Below are positions 26,853-36,800 of a stretch of DNA of 64,000 nt, in pieces; the stretch's first letter is position 1, and the number at the start of each line of letters is the position of its first letter. The notes below the pieces were generated by a model. The model was not told the origin of the DNA. It did no database searches and saw only the letters and a list, made by a program, of their open reading frames with translations. Source of the DNA: Candidatus Methylospira mobilis (GTDB taxonomy: Bacteria > Pseudomonadota > Gammaproteobacteria > Methylococcales > Methylococcaceae). The translations under genes and the position numbers were made by a program. Location of the stretch: positions 1,235,716-1,299,715 of the forward strand of contig NZ_CP044205.1 in the NCBI RefSeq assembly GCF_009498235.1, written 5' to 3'.

Positions 26853-28346
26853 ATGACTTTATTCGATCCCTCCTGCATACCGTCTAATTTGTATCGCGCG
26901 GCCCAGGTAGCAGCGATGGACCGCCACGCCATCGCCACCTTGCCGGTTGCCGGCTTCGAGTTGATGACGCGCGCGGCGCGGGCGGCGTATTCCGTATTGC
27001 GAGAGCGCTGGCCCGCGCTACGCACGCTATCGGTGGTGTGCGGACCCGGCAATAACGGCGGCGACGGTTATCTGCTCGCGCTGAAGGCCTTCGAGCAAGG
27101 GCTGGACGTGCGGGTTTATCCTGCCGGTTACGCCGCTCAGCTCGGCGGCGACGCATTGCGGGCCTACCGGAGTTATGTGGACGCCGGCGGCGCGGTGCTG
27201 GATTTTATTCCCGAAGGCTTCGAAGGCGCGGAAGTGCTGGTCGACGCCTTGTTCGGCAGCGGTTTGAACCGCGATATAGAGGGACATGGCGCGGATATCG
27301 TACAGGCGGTCAACCGCTTTCGCGGCAAGGTGTTTGCGCTGGATATTCCTTCCGGGCTTAATGCCGATACCGGCGCTATTCGCGGCATTGCGGTCAAGGC
27401 CGGCGTCACGCTGACCTTTGTTGCGGCAAAGCAGGGCTTGTTTACCGCAGAGGGGCCGGAGCTGTGCGGCGATATCTATTTGGACAATCTCGATTTACCG
27501 CTTTCCATCCCGGCGTCGCAGCCGGTTTCAGCCGAACTGCTGCCGCGCCGCCTCAAACCGTTTTCCGGCCCGCGCGCGCGCAATGCGCACAAAGGCCATT
27601 TCGGCCATGTGCTGGTGGTTGGCGGCGCGCCCGGATTTTCCGGCGCGGCCCGCATGGCGGCGGAAGCGGCCGCCCGTGTCGGCGCCGGATTGGTCAGCGT
27701 CGCGACGCATCCCGATCACGCAGCGGTATTGGGTATCGGGCGTCCCGAGTTGATGTGTCACGCGGTTGCCTGCGCAGCCGGATTGCACGATTTGTTGCAG
27801 GCGGCGACGGTGATCGTCGCCGGCCCCGGTCTGGGGCGAAGCGGCTGGGCTGAAGAACTGTTTCAGGCTGCCATCGGCAGCGGGCAGCCGCTGATAATCG
27901 ATGCCGATGCGCTTAATTTGCTGGCGCGGACGCCGTCGCGCTCGGATCGCTGGGTGCTGACGCCCCACCCCGGAGAGGCGGCGCGCCTGTTGGCGACCGA
28001 TACGCGCACGATACAGCAGGACCGCTTTGCCGCCGTCGATCTGTTGCAGCGGCGTTATGGCGGCGTGGTGGTGCTGAAAGGTGCGGGCAGTCTGGTGCAG
28101 GGCGAAGGCGGCCGTCCCGCCGTCAATGCAAACGGCAATCCGGGCATGTCCGGCGGAGGCATGGGCGATGTGCTCAGCGGCGTGATCGCCGGTTTGCTGG
28201 CGCAGCGGCTCGATCCGCTGGAAGCCGCGCGCGCCGGTGTCTGTCTGCACGGCCATGCCGGAGACTGTGCCGCCGCCGAGTCCGGCGAGCGCGGTTTGCT
28301 GGCGTCCGATCTGTTCGCCTATCTGCGCGCAGGCGTGAACGGGTGA
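26853..28346 (+). CDS. nnr: Bifunctional NAD(P)H-hydrate epimerase/dehydratase
   Basis: 497 residues. The N-terminal YjeF_N epimerase (about 1-215) has GPGNNGGDGYLLA and DALFGSGLNRDIEG. The C-terminal ADP-dependent dehydratase (about 230-490) has HKGHFGHVLVVGGAPGFSGAA, VLTPHPGEAARLL and NGNPGMSGGGMGDVLSG. It repairs hydrated NADH and NADPH. The stop overlaps the tsaE GTG start (GTGA at 28343-28346), a pairing common in proteobacteria. Confidence 0.95.
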   Translation: MTLFDPSCIPSNLYRAAQVAAMDRHAIATLPVAGFELMTRAARAAYSVLRERWPALRTLSVVCGPGNNGGDGYLLALKAFEQGLDVRVYPAGYAAQLGGDALRAYRSYVDAGGAVLDFIPEGFEGAEVLVDALFGSGLNRDIEGHGADIVQAVNRFRGKVFALDIPSGLNADTGAIRGIAVKAGVTLTFVAAKQGLFTAEGPELCGDIYLDNLDLPLSIPASQPVSAELLPRRLKPFSGPRARNAHKGHFGHVLVVGGAPGFSGAARMAAEAAARVGAGLVSVATHPDHAAVLGIGRPELMCHAVACAAGLHDLLQAATVIVAGPGLGRSGWAEELFQAAIGSGQPLIIDADALNLLARTPSRSDRWVLTPHPGEAARLLATDTRTIQQDRFAAVDLLQRRYGGVVVLKGAGSLVQGEGGRPAVNANGNPGMSGGGMGDVLSGVIAGLLAQRLDPLEAARAGVCLHGHAGDCAAAESGERGLLASDLFAYLRAGVNG

Positions 28347-28780
28347 ACGTTTTTTTAGCCGATGAAGCGGAAACGCTGGCGTTCGCCGGACGTTTTTTTG
28401 CCGAGCGCGTGCGTCCCGGTTGGGTGGTTTATCTGCATGGTCAGCTCGGGGCGGGGAAAACCACGTTTGTACGCGGCTGTTTGCGCGCGACCGGGTATCA
28501 GGGCATAGTCAAAAGTCCTACCTATACCCTGGTGGAGGAATATCGCCTGGATAACGGTTTAACCCTCTACCATTTCGACCTGTACCGTTTGAACGATTCG
28601 AGCGAGCTGGAATGGATGGGCATACGCGATTATTTCAGGCCCGATAGCATTGCCTTTATCGAATGGCCCGAGCGTGGAGCCGGGCTGTTGCCCGCTCCCG
28701 ATGCGGAGGTCGCCCTGAAACCGCAAGGGCAGGGGCGGGTGATAGGGTTAACCGAAGCTTCAAGCACGACGGCGGACTGA
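28343..28780 (+). CDS. tsaE: tRNA t6A biosynthesis ATPase TsaE
   Basis: 145 residues. P-loop GQLGAGKTTFVRG, then KSPTYTLVEEYR, HFDLYRL and FIEWPERG, the complete TsaE motif set. It provides the ATPase step for TsaBD in making threonylcarbamoyladenosine on tRNAs that read ANN codons. GTG start overlapping nnr. Confidence 0.95.
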   Translation: MNVFLADEAETLAFAGRFFAERVRPGWVVYLHGQLGAGKTTFVRGCLRATGYQGIVKSPTYTLVEEYRLDNGLTLYHFDLYRLNDSSELEWMGIRDYFRPDSIAFIEWPERGAGLLPAPDAEVALKPQGQGRVIGLTEASSTTAD

Positions 28781-28837
28781 TACCGCCGGCCGTATGCTGC
28801 GGAGCGGAATACGGGGCAGTTACCTGTGCGCGGGAAT

Positions 28838-28865
28838 CCCGGATCAGGTTAATGCTCAATCCGGG
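28838..28865. terminator. Inverted repeat between convergent tsaE and DUF934 genes
   Basis: CCCGGAT at 28838-28844 and ATCCGGG at 28859-28865 around a 14-nt loop, between two convergent genes. There is no T-run, so it would be at best a weak or factor-assisted terminator. Low confidence. Confidence 0.3.
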
Positions 28866-28894
28866 CTATGTTCCCATATTCCGTAAGTTTTGTG

Positions 28895-29374
28895 TCAAGC
28901 GCCGTGACGCCCGGCGAACAGCACACCGGGGCGGTCGGACGAGGTTTGGTAGCTGACGCTGAAATCAGACAGCGCCGTCAGAAAGCTTGCGAGGGGCTGC
29001 TCTCCCGAGGGTTCGAACGAATTGACGCCTACCCTGGATAGAAAATACACTTGATCGCGTATAAAGCTGCCGCGCGCGCGAATCTCGCCCTGGAAATGGA
29101 TGCTATCCCTGAGCTGGCGCGCCTGCGAAAAGCAGCGTCCGTCAGTCATCGCCGGAATGTCGAGTACGACAAGCGCGACGCGCGCCAGGTCGTTTTCCAG
29201 CGCGCCGGCATCGTCGCCGCCGTTCAGGCGTACGCCGATATCGGATACCGTGAGGTTTTCCTTCTCCGCCAGCCAGCGCGCGAGCGTCAACGTCGATTTT
29301 TCGGCAACAGCCGCGTCGTCGCTCAAATGCCGCCAATCGTCCTCGATAATACGGCCGTCCTTAATGATTTGCAT
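28895..29374 (-). CDS. DUF934 protein, partner of sulfite reductase
   Basis: 159 residues, MQIIKDGRIIEDDWRHL..., with LVVLDIPAMTDGRCFSQARQLRD and GEIRARGSFIRDQVYFLSRVGVNSFE. These are the DUF934 hallmarks. The family is almost always encoded next to a siroheme nitrite/sulfite reductase and is thought to assist it. Its start overlaps the reductase stop by 14 bp. Confidence 0.9.
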   Translation of the reverse strand: MQIIKDGRIIEDDWRHLSDDAAVAEKSTLTLARWLAEKENLTVSDIGVRLNGGDDAGALENDLARVALVVLDIPAMTDGRCFSQARQLRDSIHFQGEIRARGSFIRDQVYFLSRVGVNSFEPSGEQPLASFLTALSDFSVSYQTSSDRPGVLFAGRHGA

Positions 29375-31016
29375 AAACTTTCTCCTGAAACGGTGCGATT
29401 CCGGTTCTTTGGACGGTATCGAGGAAGCTCTCGTTTTCCGTGCGCAACTCGGTATAGGTTTTGAGCAGAATTTCTATCACGTCGGCCACTTCTTCTTTTG
29501 CAACGGAAGGACCAAGCCGTTCGCCCAGAGCGGCTTGCGCCGCGGATGAGCCGCCCAGGGTGATCTGGTACCACTCTTCGCCTTTTTTATCGACGCCCAG
29601 TATGCCGATATGCCCGACGGTATGATGGCCGCAGCCGTTCATGCAGCCCGAAATATTAAGGCGCAGTTCGCCGAGGTCGTAGAGATAATCCATATCGTCC
29701 AGACGCGAGTAGATCGCGTCGGCGATGGGGATGGAACTGGCGTTGGCGAGAGAGCAGAACTCCAGGCCCGGACAGCAGATCATGTCCGTCGCCTTGCCGA
29801 TATTGGCGCGCGCAAGGCCCTGTTCGGTCAGCGCTTCCCAAAGAGGGAACAGGTCCGATTTTTTAACGTCGGCCAGCACCAGGTTTTGTGTATGGCTGAC
29901 GCGCAGCTCGCCGTAGCTGTAACGGTCGGCGAGATCGGCTACCGCTTCCATCTGGCGATCGGTGATGTCGCCGGGCGCGATTCCCGGCGCTTTCAGCGAT
30001 ACGAAAACTGCGCGGTATCCCTTTATCTTGTGCGCAACGGTATTGTGGGTAACCCAGGCGTCGAATGCCGGATTATCGTGACGTTGCTGCGCCAGTGCGG
30101 CTGCGCCGTCGTCGGCTGTGTCATCGTAGCCGGGCAACGTGAAGCGCGCTCTGACGCGCGCGATTTCCTCGTCGCTCAGTATCAAACGTTCGCGTATGCG
30201 CGCCCATTCCTTTTCGATTTGACGGGTGAGTTCGTCTTTGCCGGTTTCCTTCAGCAGTATCTTGATGCGCGCCTTGTATTTATTATCGCGGCGGCCATGC
30301 AGGTTATATACCCTGAGTATGGCTTCCAGATAGGACAGTAAATGCCGCTTCTCCAGGAACGGACGGATGGTTTGCCCTATCATCGGGGTACGCCCGAGAC
30401 CGCCGCCCGCCAGTACTTCGAATCCGGTCTCGCCTGCCTCGTTTTTTACCACATAGAGTCCGACATCGTGCAGCTGGGTTGCTGCGCGGTCTTCTTTTGC
30501 GGCGCTGACGGCAATTTTGAATTTCCTTGGAAGAAATGCGAACTCCGGATGAAAGGTCGACCATTGGCGGATAATCTCGCCGTAAATACGCGGATCGTCG
30601 TTTTCACCTTCGCAGATGCCGGCCAGATGATCGCTGGTGGTGTTGCGTATGCAGTTGCCGCTGGATTGTATGGCGTGCATCTGCACCGTAGCCAGATCGG
30701 CCAGAATGTCGGGCACGTCTTCCAGGTTGATCCAGTTGAGCTGGATATTCTGTCTGGTGGTGAAATGGGCGTAACTTTTATCGTATTTACGCGAGACATG
30801 CGCCAGCATGCGCAGTTGCGCGGACGACAGCAGTCCGTAGGGAATGGCGATGCGCAGCATCGGCGCCTGACGCTGTATATACAGGCCGTTCATCAGGCGT
30901 AGCGGCCTGAATGCTTCCTCGCTGAGGCTGCCGTCGAAGAAGCGCCGGGTTTGATCCCTGAACTGCGCGACGCGTTCGTCGATGATTTTTTGATCTATTT
31001 CGTCGTATTGGTACAT
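29361..31016 (-). CDS. Siroheme nitrite/sulfite reductase (CysI-like)
   Basis: 551 residues with the duplicated ferredoxin-like/siroheme fold. HFTTRQNIQLNWI and the second-half VSHTQNLVLADV are present. The cluster/siroheme ligands are in CPGLEFC and GCMNGC. It is likely the hemoprotein that reduces sulfite to sulfide for cysteine synthesis, paired with DUF934 downstream; nitrite reduction cannot be excluded. Divergent from nhaD. Confidence 0.9.
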   Translation of the reverse strand: MYQYDEIDQKIIDERVAQFRDQTRRFFDGSLSEEAFRPLRLMNGLYIQRQAPMLRIAIPYGLLSSAQLRMLAHVSRKYDKSYAHFTTRQNIQLNWINLEDVPDILADLATVQMHAIQSSGNCIRNTTSDHLAGICEGENDDPRIYGEIIRQWSTFHPEFAFLPRKFKIAVSAAKEDRAATQLHDVGLYVVKNEAGETGFEVLAGGGLGRTPMIGQTIRPFLEKRHLLSYLEAILRVYNLHGRRDNKYKARIKILLKETGKDELTRQIEKEWARIRERLILSDEEIARVRARFTLPGYDDTADDGAAALAQQRHDNPAFDAWVTHNTVAHKIKGYRAVFVSLKAPGIAPGDITDRQMEAVADLADRYSYGELRVSHTQNLVLADVKKSDLFPLWEALTEQGLARANIGKATDMICCPGLEFCSLANASSIPIADAIYSRLDDMDYLYDLGELRLNISGCMNGCGHHTVGHIGILGVDKKGEEWYQITLGGSSAAQAALGERLGPSVAKEEVADVIEILLKTYTELRTENESFLDTVQRTGIAPFQEKVYANH

Positions 31017-31211
31017 GTGTGGAACGGCTACTCCATCCGTAGTGGGTTCTGTTGGGGCGCTTATGTCGCTCAGCCCTGATATAGTGTGCCCTGGAACTGA
31101 AGGGGCGGTGTAAAGCGGGGTCCATGTCTGATTTTACGCTAAAACGGCAGATCTAAACCAGAGGCCGCATGGGCGGGCGCACATCCCTCAAACACGGCAG
31201 TGTTTCTCATA

Positions 31212-31217
31212 TATAAT
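31212..31217 (+). promoter_or_regulatory. -10 box of nhaD
   Basis: TATAAT at 31212-31217, about 42 bp before ATG 31260, with only a weak -35 17 bp upstream. Because it lies inside the longest nhaD reading frame (from 31200), it argues for the start at 31260. Confidence 0.45.
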
Positions 31218-31259
31218 GACGCAGCGAAGGGGGCTTTGAGGCGGCGATACGCTCAAGGT

Positions 31260-32651
31260 ATGAAAAATTCAACAAAGAGGGGTTCAGTTTTGATACGCGC
31301 ACTAGCTTTTTTACTGCTGGCTATGGGAGTGCCGGGGTTGGCGTTAGCCGAAGAGTCGGAGGTTCTCGGCCTGACAGGGTCGCATCGTGGTCTTTACAGC
31401 GTACTGATTTTCATTATTTCCTACGCGTTTGTGATGACCGAAGAGTTTTCTCATCTGCGTAAATCCAAGCCGGTAATTCTTGCAGCGGGCATTATCTGGG
31501 CCCAGGTCGCCGTGCTGGCAAGTTCCAGCGGCGTGCCGTCCGAGGAGGTTCATAAGGCATTCGAGTACAACCTGGGCGAATTCGCCGAGTTGATGCTGTT
31601 TTTGCTGGTGGCGATGACCTACATCAACGCGATGGCGGAACGCAATGTATTCGAAGCGTTGCGGGCCTGGCTGGTAAATCGCCGCTACGGTTATCGCAAG
31701 TTGTTCTGGATAACCGGCATCATCACCTTTTTCCTGTCTTCGGTTGCGGATAACCTGACTTCGGCGTTGCTGGTCGGCGCGGTGGTGATGGCGGTCGGCG
31801 CCAACAGCCCCAAGTTTGTCGCGCTGGGTTTTATCAACCTGGTGAGCGCGGCCAATGCCGGCGGCGCTTTCAGTCCGTTCGGCGACATTACCACGCTGAT
31901 GGTCTGGCAGGACGGCAAGGCCGAATTCTTCGATTTCTTCGAATTGTTCATACCTTCCGTGGTCAACTTTGCCGTACCCGCTGCGATCATGCAGTTCGCC
32001 ATTCCGAATGGAGCGCCGCTGGTGCAGGATGAAGACGAAAAGGTCGAACTGAAGCCGGGCGCGCTGGTTGTAGCCGGTCTGTTCGCGCTGACCATTACCA
32101 CCGCCGTCGGCTTCAAGCAGTTTCTGCATTTGCCGCCGTTCATGGGCATGATGGTCGGTTTAACCTATTTGATGTTTTACGGCTACCGCCTCAAGATGTT
32201 CTTCAGCAAGGACGGGGACAAGTTCGACGTTTTCGAACATGTCAAAAATTCGGAATGGGACACTTTGCTGTTCTTCTTCGGCGTGGTGTTTGCGGTCGGC
32301 GGCCTGGGCTACATCGGCTATCTGCAGCTGGCTTCCGCAGCCATGTACGAGGGCCTGGGACCGACAACGGCGAACATACTGATCGGTTTGCTGTCCGCGA
32401 TCGTAGACAATATTCCGGTCATGTTTGCAGTGCTGCAGATGAACCCCGACATGCCTTTGTATCAGTGGATGCTGGTGACGCTGACGGCCGGCGTCGGCGG
32501 TACCCTGCTGTCGGTCGGCTCTGCAGCCGGCGTGGCGCTGATGGGAACTTCTCGCGGCATGTACACCTTCTTCAGCCACCTCAAGTGGACGCCGGCTATA
32601 GCCGCCGGTTATGCGGCCAGTATTCTGACGCATTATCTGATTAACGGATAA
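31260..32651 (+). CDS. nhaD: Na+/H+ antiporter NhaD
   Basis: 463 residues from ATG 31260, with a signal-like first segment (ALAFLLLAMGVPGLALAEE) and then about 11-12 helices. Conserved ion-transporter blocks: FFLSSVADNLTSALLVG, GAFSPFGDITTLMVW and IVDNIPVMFA. NhaD exchanges cytoplasmic Na+/Li+ for protons at alkaline pH. Long history in Vibrio and other gammaproteobacteria. A strong terminator follows. Confidence 0.93.
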   Translation: MKNSTKRGSVLIRALAFLLLAMGVPGLALAEESEVLGLTGSHRGLYSVLIFIISYAFVMTEEFSHLRKSKPVILAAGIIWAQVAVLASSSGVPSEEVHKAFEYNLGEFAELMLFLLVAMTYINAMAERNVFEALRAWLVNRRYGYRKLFWITGIITFFLSSVADNLTSALLVGAVVMAVGANSPKFVALGFINLVSAANAGGAFSPFGDITTLMVWQDGKAEFFDFFELFIPSVVNFAVPAAIMQFAIPNGAPLVQDEDEKVELKPGALVVAGLFALTITTAVGFKQFLHLPPFMGMMVGLTYLMFYGYRLKMFFSKDGDKFDVFEHVKNSEWDTLLFFFGVVFAVGGLGYIGYLQLASAAMYEGLGPTTANILIGLLSAIVDNIPVMFAVLQMNPDMPLYQWMLVTLTAGVGGTLLSVGSAAGVALMGTSRGMYTFFSHLKWTPAIAAGYAASILTHYLING

Positions 32652-32677
32652 ATCCGCTCAGGTTTTCATGTGGCTTG

Positions 32678-32713
32678 AAAAAGCGCCTCGCCGCATGGCC
32701 AGGCGCTTTTTTT
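32678..32713 (+). terminator. Rho-independent terminator of nhaD
   Basis: Stem AAAAAGCGCCT (32678-32688) with AGGCGCTTTTTTT (32701-32713) around a 12-nt loop, directly after the nhaD stop. Strong by eye. Confidence 0.85.
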
Positions 32714-32735
32714 AATTTCCAGAACGAGAGAAAAC

Positions 32736-33533
32736 ATGTCGCAACTCATTTATTCGCAGTCCATGCTCGGTTTAATCGTGGTGATAGTCTTCATCAGCAT
32801 GCTGTCCTCGCTGCTGATATTGCTATTCACCGTTTGGCTGAAACGGCAGTTTCATACGCTCAGAACGTTGGAGCGCGATGAGACCTTTTTCAATGCGGCG
32901 GGACTGGTTTTTTCGCTGCTGCTGGCTTTTGTTACCGTCAGCGTATGGGAAAACTACCAGGACACGGTGAACGCGGTAGATAGCGAAGCGCGCTCGCTGA
33001 ACAATCTGAGACTGGATCTGGATGTCCTGAGACAGAGTCAGCAGCAGCCGCTGGTGGAATCGTTAAACGCCTATACTCATTGCGTGATCGATCACGAATG
33101 GCATGAAATGGCCGGCGGGCATGTCGATAACGAGTGCCCGCAATTATTGGGCCAGATCTCCCATCTGATACTGACGGCGGAAGCGCAGACTGAAGGCGAA
33201 AAACGGGTAGTAGGGTCTATGGTTGATCTATTGAACGTTTACCGCAACCATCGCATGGAACGCCTGACCGCGATGATCCCGGCGCTGGATAAGCTCATGT
33301 GGTCGGTACTGATACTCAGCACTGCGATATATTTCTTTTACGGCAGTTTGATCGACGTCGGCCGATTGCGTCCGCACTCGGTGCTGACGCTGATACTGGC
33401 GATGATGATAGGCCTGGTTTTCGTGCTGATAGCCGCTTACGACTTGCCGTTCACCCGCCCATTGTCGCTGCAGCCGGAGGCATTGCAGAGTCTGTTGCAG
33501 AAATGGGAGATGCAGGGGTTGCCGGTAAATTGA
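32736..33533 (+). CDS. DUF4239 membrane protein, second copy
   Basis: 265 residues with the same layout as the product of 6858-7664: two N-terminal helices (LGLIVVIVFISMLSSLLILLF; FNAAGLVFSLLLAFVTVSVWENY), a ~110-residue hydrophilic part, and two C-terminal helices ending LIAAYDLPFTRPL. The shared points are the FxSxxxxxxLLLxFV..W..Y motif and the short (A)AxDxPF motif after the last helix. Function unknown. It stands alone after the nhaD terminator. Confidence 0.7.
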   Translation: MSQLIYSQSMLGLIVVIVFISMLSSLLILLFTVWLKRQFHTLRTLERDETFFNAAGLVFSLLLAFVTVSVWENYQDTVNAVDSEARSLNNLRLDLDVLRQSQQQPLVESLNAYTHCVIDHEWHEMAGGHVDNECPQLLGQISHLILTAEAQTEGEKRVVGSMVDLLNVYRNHRMERLTAMIPALDKLMWSVLILSTAIYFFYGSLIDVGRLRPHSVLTLILAMMIGLVFVLIAAYDLPFTRPLSLQPEALQSLLQKWEMQGLPVN

Positions 33534-33874
33534 TTTTTATATTGCTCATTATGAGGCCTTGCTTGGCGATGAGGTGCTATGACCATCAGTATAGGGGTAA
33601 ATTTAACGGCTTAAACTCGGCCGTCTCTATTGCGGACGCGCTGAATTATGTATTTCCCGCCACAAGGTGTGTTAGGTTTGATTCGTATCGCGGCGAATAG
33701 GGTAAAAGGCCGCGATGAGCAACAAACACGATATCGGCTCCAGGCATTTGTTTTCCAGTCTGGACATGATGTGCGCGAACTGATAGTCGGCTTTAAATTA
33801 GCTGCTGCGCCGAAAATACACGCAAAAACCGATTAAATCAGCGCTTCCTTGAGCTCGGAGAATTGGGCCTGCAT
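33534..33874. other. Intergenic region, nothing recognised
   Basis: 341 bp between the second DUF4239 gene and the convergent autotransporter gene. Short open frames exist but have no ribosome binding site or family resemblance. No hairpin terminator stands out. Confidence 0.5.
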
Positions 33875-36800
33875 CTATGGCGTCCAGGCAAATCCGGCAT
33901 AAGCCTGGTAAGCCGGACTATATGTGTTGGTTCCGACACCTGCATTGGCGTACAAGGCAAGATTGTCATTTAACGTCCAAATCAGACCGGCGCCTACTAC
34001 GTTGGGTACCGCGTTGATGGCGCCCGCTGCCGTTGTTGTGGTAATTGTTTTGTAGGTCGAAACCGGAGTGGTTTGACAATAGTTTAAAACGTTTTGGTTG
34101 GCATTAACTCCGCAGACTTGCTGGAGCGTACTGACGGGTTCTTTGGATGTACTGTAATTAAGGGGACGAACCAACAGTTCGCCATTGTAGGAACCGTTAA
34201 TAAAGAACGCCAGATTGTCGGTAATGTCGCGTTGCACTGACCATTGAAACATGAATTGCCATGTCCGTAGCGAGGGATTTAAGGGATTTTGGATATATCC
34301 GGCGCCGAGATTGTATTCGAAAGCAATATCCCAGGGCAGGCTCTGATCGAAGTTGAAGGAAAACGTCGGCTGGGTCGGGCTGCTCAGGGCGGGCGACGCC
34401 AGCCAGGGCGTGAGTATTTGTGCCTCGAAGCCAAGCGCCGGAATTAAATAATCTTTCCATTCGTCCCATAAATGTATTTTGGTATCGAACACCAGCGGGC
34501 CGGAACCCATCGCAGGGCTGTTGCCGCTGCTGCCGGCTTGAGATTCGAATCCGTAATAAAAAAGCCGCAGCTCAATGTTATCGATCAGGCCGTAACGCAG
34601 AAGGACTTGCGTTTCATACAGCGATGGATTCAAGCTGCTGTTTCCGATGTAGTAGTATGGCGCCATTTCGAGGTAGAACCCGCCGCGCGGCAAGGTATAG
34701 GCGCTGTTCGGAAAATTGGCCAAATCCGAACCGGGCGTCCGTATATCCAGCTTTTCCTTATCCTCTCCGTTATCATTTTCAGCCGGTTTTTTAGCCGTCG
34801 GCGCTTTTTCTTCGCCGGACGGGCTGTTCGCGTCTGCCGATGAGCTCGTGGTATCCTGATCGAATTTCCAGACCAGATTGCCCTGGAACGCGCTGATGGC
34901 CGTATTCCCGCTATAGGTGCCGCGGTAGCCGACTTCGACGTTCAAGGCGTCGTTCAAATGTGTCGTCAGGCCGACATTGACCAACCCTGCCCCGATCGAA
35001 CTATTATTCACCACGCCCTGAACCGTGAAGTTTTGCCCGGCAATGCCGCTATAGTTCAAGCTCGCATTGGCGTCGGGCTGATTGAGCATTTCGCGCAGGC
35101 CGATTGCGGCGCTGGCGGTCCAATCCGCGCCCCATGCCCGCCAGTTGTAATCGTAGCGCGTTTGAAAACGCGCTGCGACCATCGTCGTATTCTGGGTCGG
35201 CACATTCAGACTGAGCGCTCCCAATCCCGATTCGCTTAAACCGGTTATCTGCTCGTATACGGTTTGCAGCGACAGGATCGGCGTCAGGCTATGCCCGCCG
35301 CCGAAATCGATCTGCCAGGCAGCGCGCGTCTCGGCGCTGATCAGGCGCGCATAAGTCTGTCCGCCGGCATTCCCGAGTACGGAAGGATTGTTGAAATTGA
35401 GCGGCCCCTGCGTATAGCCGAGCAGCAGACCGATATGTCCGGCATCGCCGACGTTCATATCGGCGTAACCGCCCAACTGCCACATCTGGGCGGATAACGT
35501 ACTGCCGGCGTTGTAGCGGCCGGCCCCGGCGTAGACATAGCCGGCGGTCAGGCCGGTATTCAGTCCTTCGAGAAGACGACTGTCGGCGCCGACCAGAAAT
35601 CCGCCGGTATGCTGACTGTAGCCGTCGGCGTTGCCGTTGCCTTGGACGCCGCCAAAGTTGCCGACGCCGCTCATCCACACGTGCGGCGCGTTGGCGGGCA
35701 GTGCGCCGCCTTGTGTCGCGCTCAGACCCATGCGCGCATAGACCGGGGCCCATGTGTCCGAGACAGCGTTGTAAAGAATATTGGGCGCATCGGCGTAGAT
35801 TTCGCCGTCGAGTTGATTCATCGCGGCGGCGAGCTGATTGGAGGGAAGCTGGTATAAACTATTCAGTTGATTATAAAGGCTGCCGGTAGCGTTCGGCACT
35901 GCGCTGTCAAGCACAGCGCCGACTTCCGTTTCATTGGCAGTCTGCGCCATGCCGTTGAACCACGCTTGCGGATAAACGCTGAGTAGAACCTCTCCATTGG
36001 TGACGTAGATCAGATCGTAGACCTGGCCGAAGGCCAGATTATGGACATCTACATTATAAAAATTCGTATCTGGATTGCTGCTTTGCAGCAATGTGTAAAT
36101 CGTGCGTAGCTTGTTCCCCGGGCCGAGAGACATGCCGCTTGCCTGGACGAACAGATCGCCGCCCGACAGTTGGGTCGTGCCGTTAACGATGAGCTGGGTA
36201 TTATCGCTGGGGTGAATATTAAAACTCAGCGTACCGAATCTCGCTGTCTGGCCAGGAACGCCAAAGACGGATTGCAACGTTAAATTTCCGTTTACCGTCA
36301 TGCTGCTGCTCACGGAAGCATTACTGGTTGCGGTAAGCGCCGCGGCTGCTAATGGCGACATGAATTTGATCGGCTGCGCCAGAGGAGCAATTATGACCCT
36401 ATTAGAATTGGCACCGCTGAAGATAATGCTGGTTGAGCCGGCTGAAACATTACCCGTGTTAATTAGATCGCCATTCAGCGTACCCGTGCCGTATAAAGAG
36501 CCGCTATTGGTGAACTTACCAGTGACATTTAAGCTGCTGTTCGCGCCCAATTCCATATTGCCTGCATTGCCGACATTTGCGGCCGATATTGTTTGCGGAT
36601 TGGCGCCGACAAACCTGAGCGTTGAGGCTTGGCCAACATTTATCGATTCAACGCCACTGATGATATTGCCGGTCATGCTGACGTTATTGCCGGTATGGAT
36701 GAGGGTGTCTGCGGAGACTGTAGAATAAATAAATAATTGATTAACAGTATCTATGTTGCCGTTGAGAATCGTTGTGCCTGAACCGGCAAGGGTCAAGTTG

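Noticed and set aside
33648-33836. 62-codon plus-strand frame between two convergent genes
   Set aside because: No ribosome site or family; counted as intergenic.
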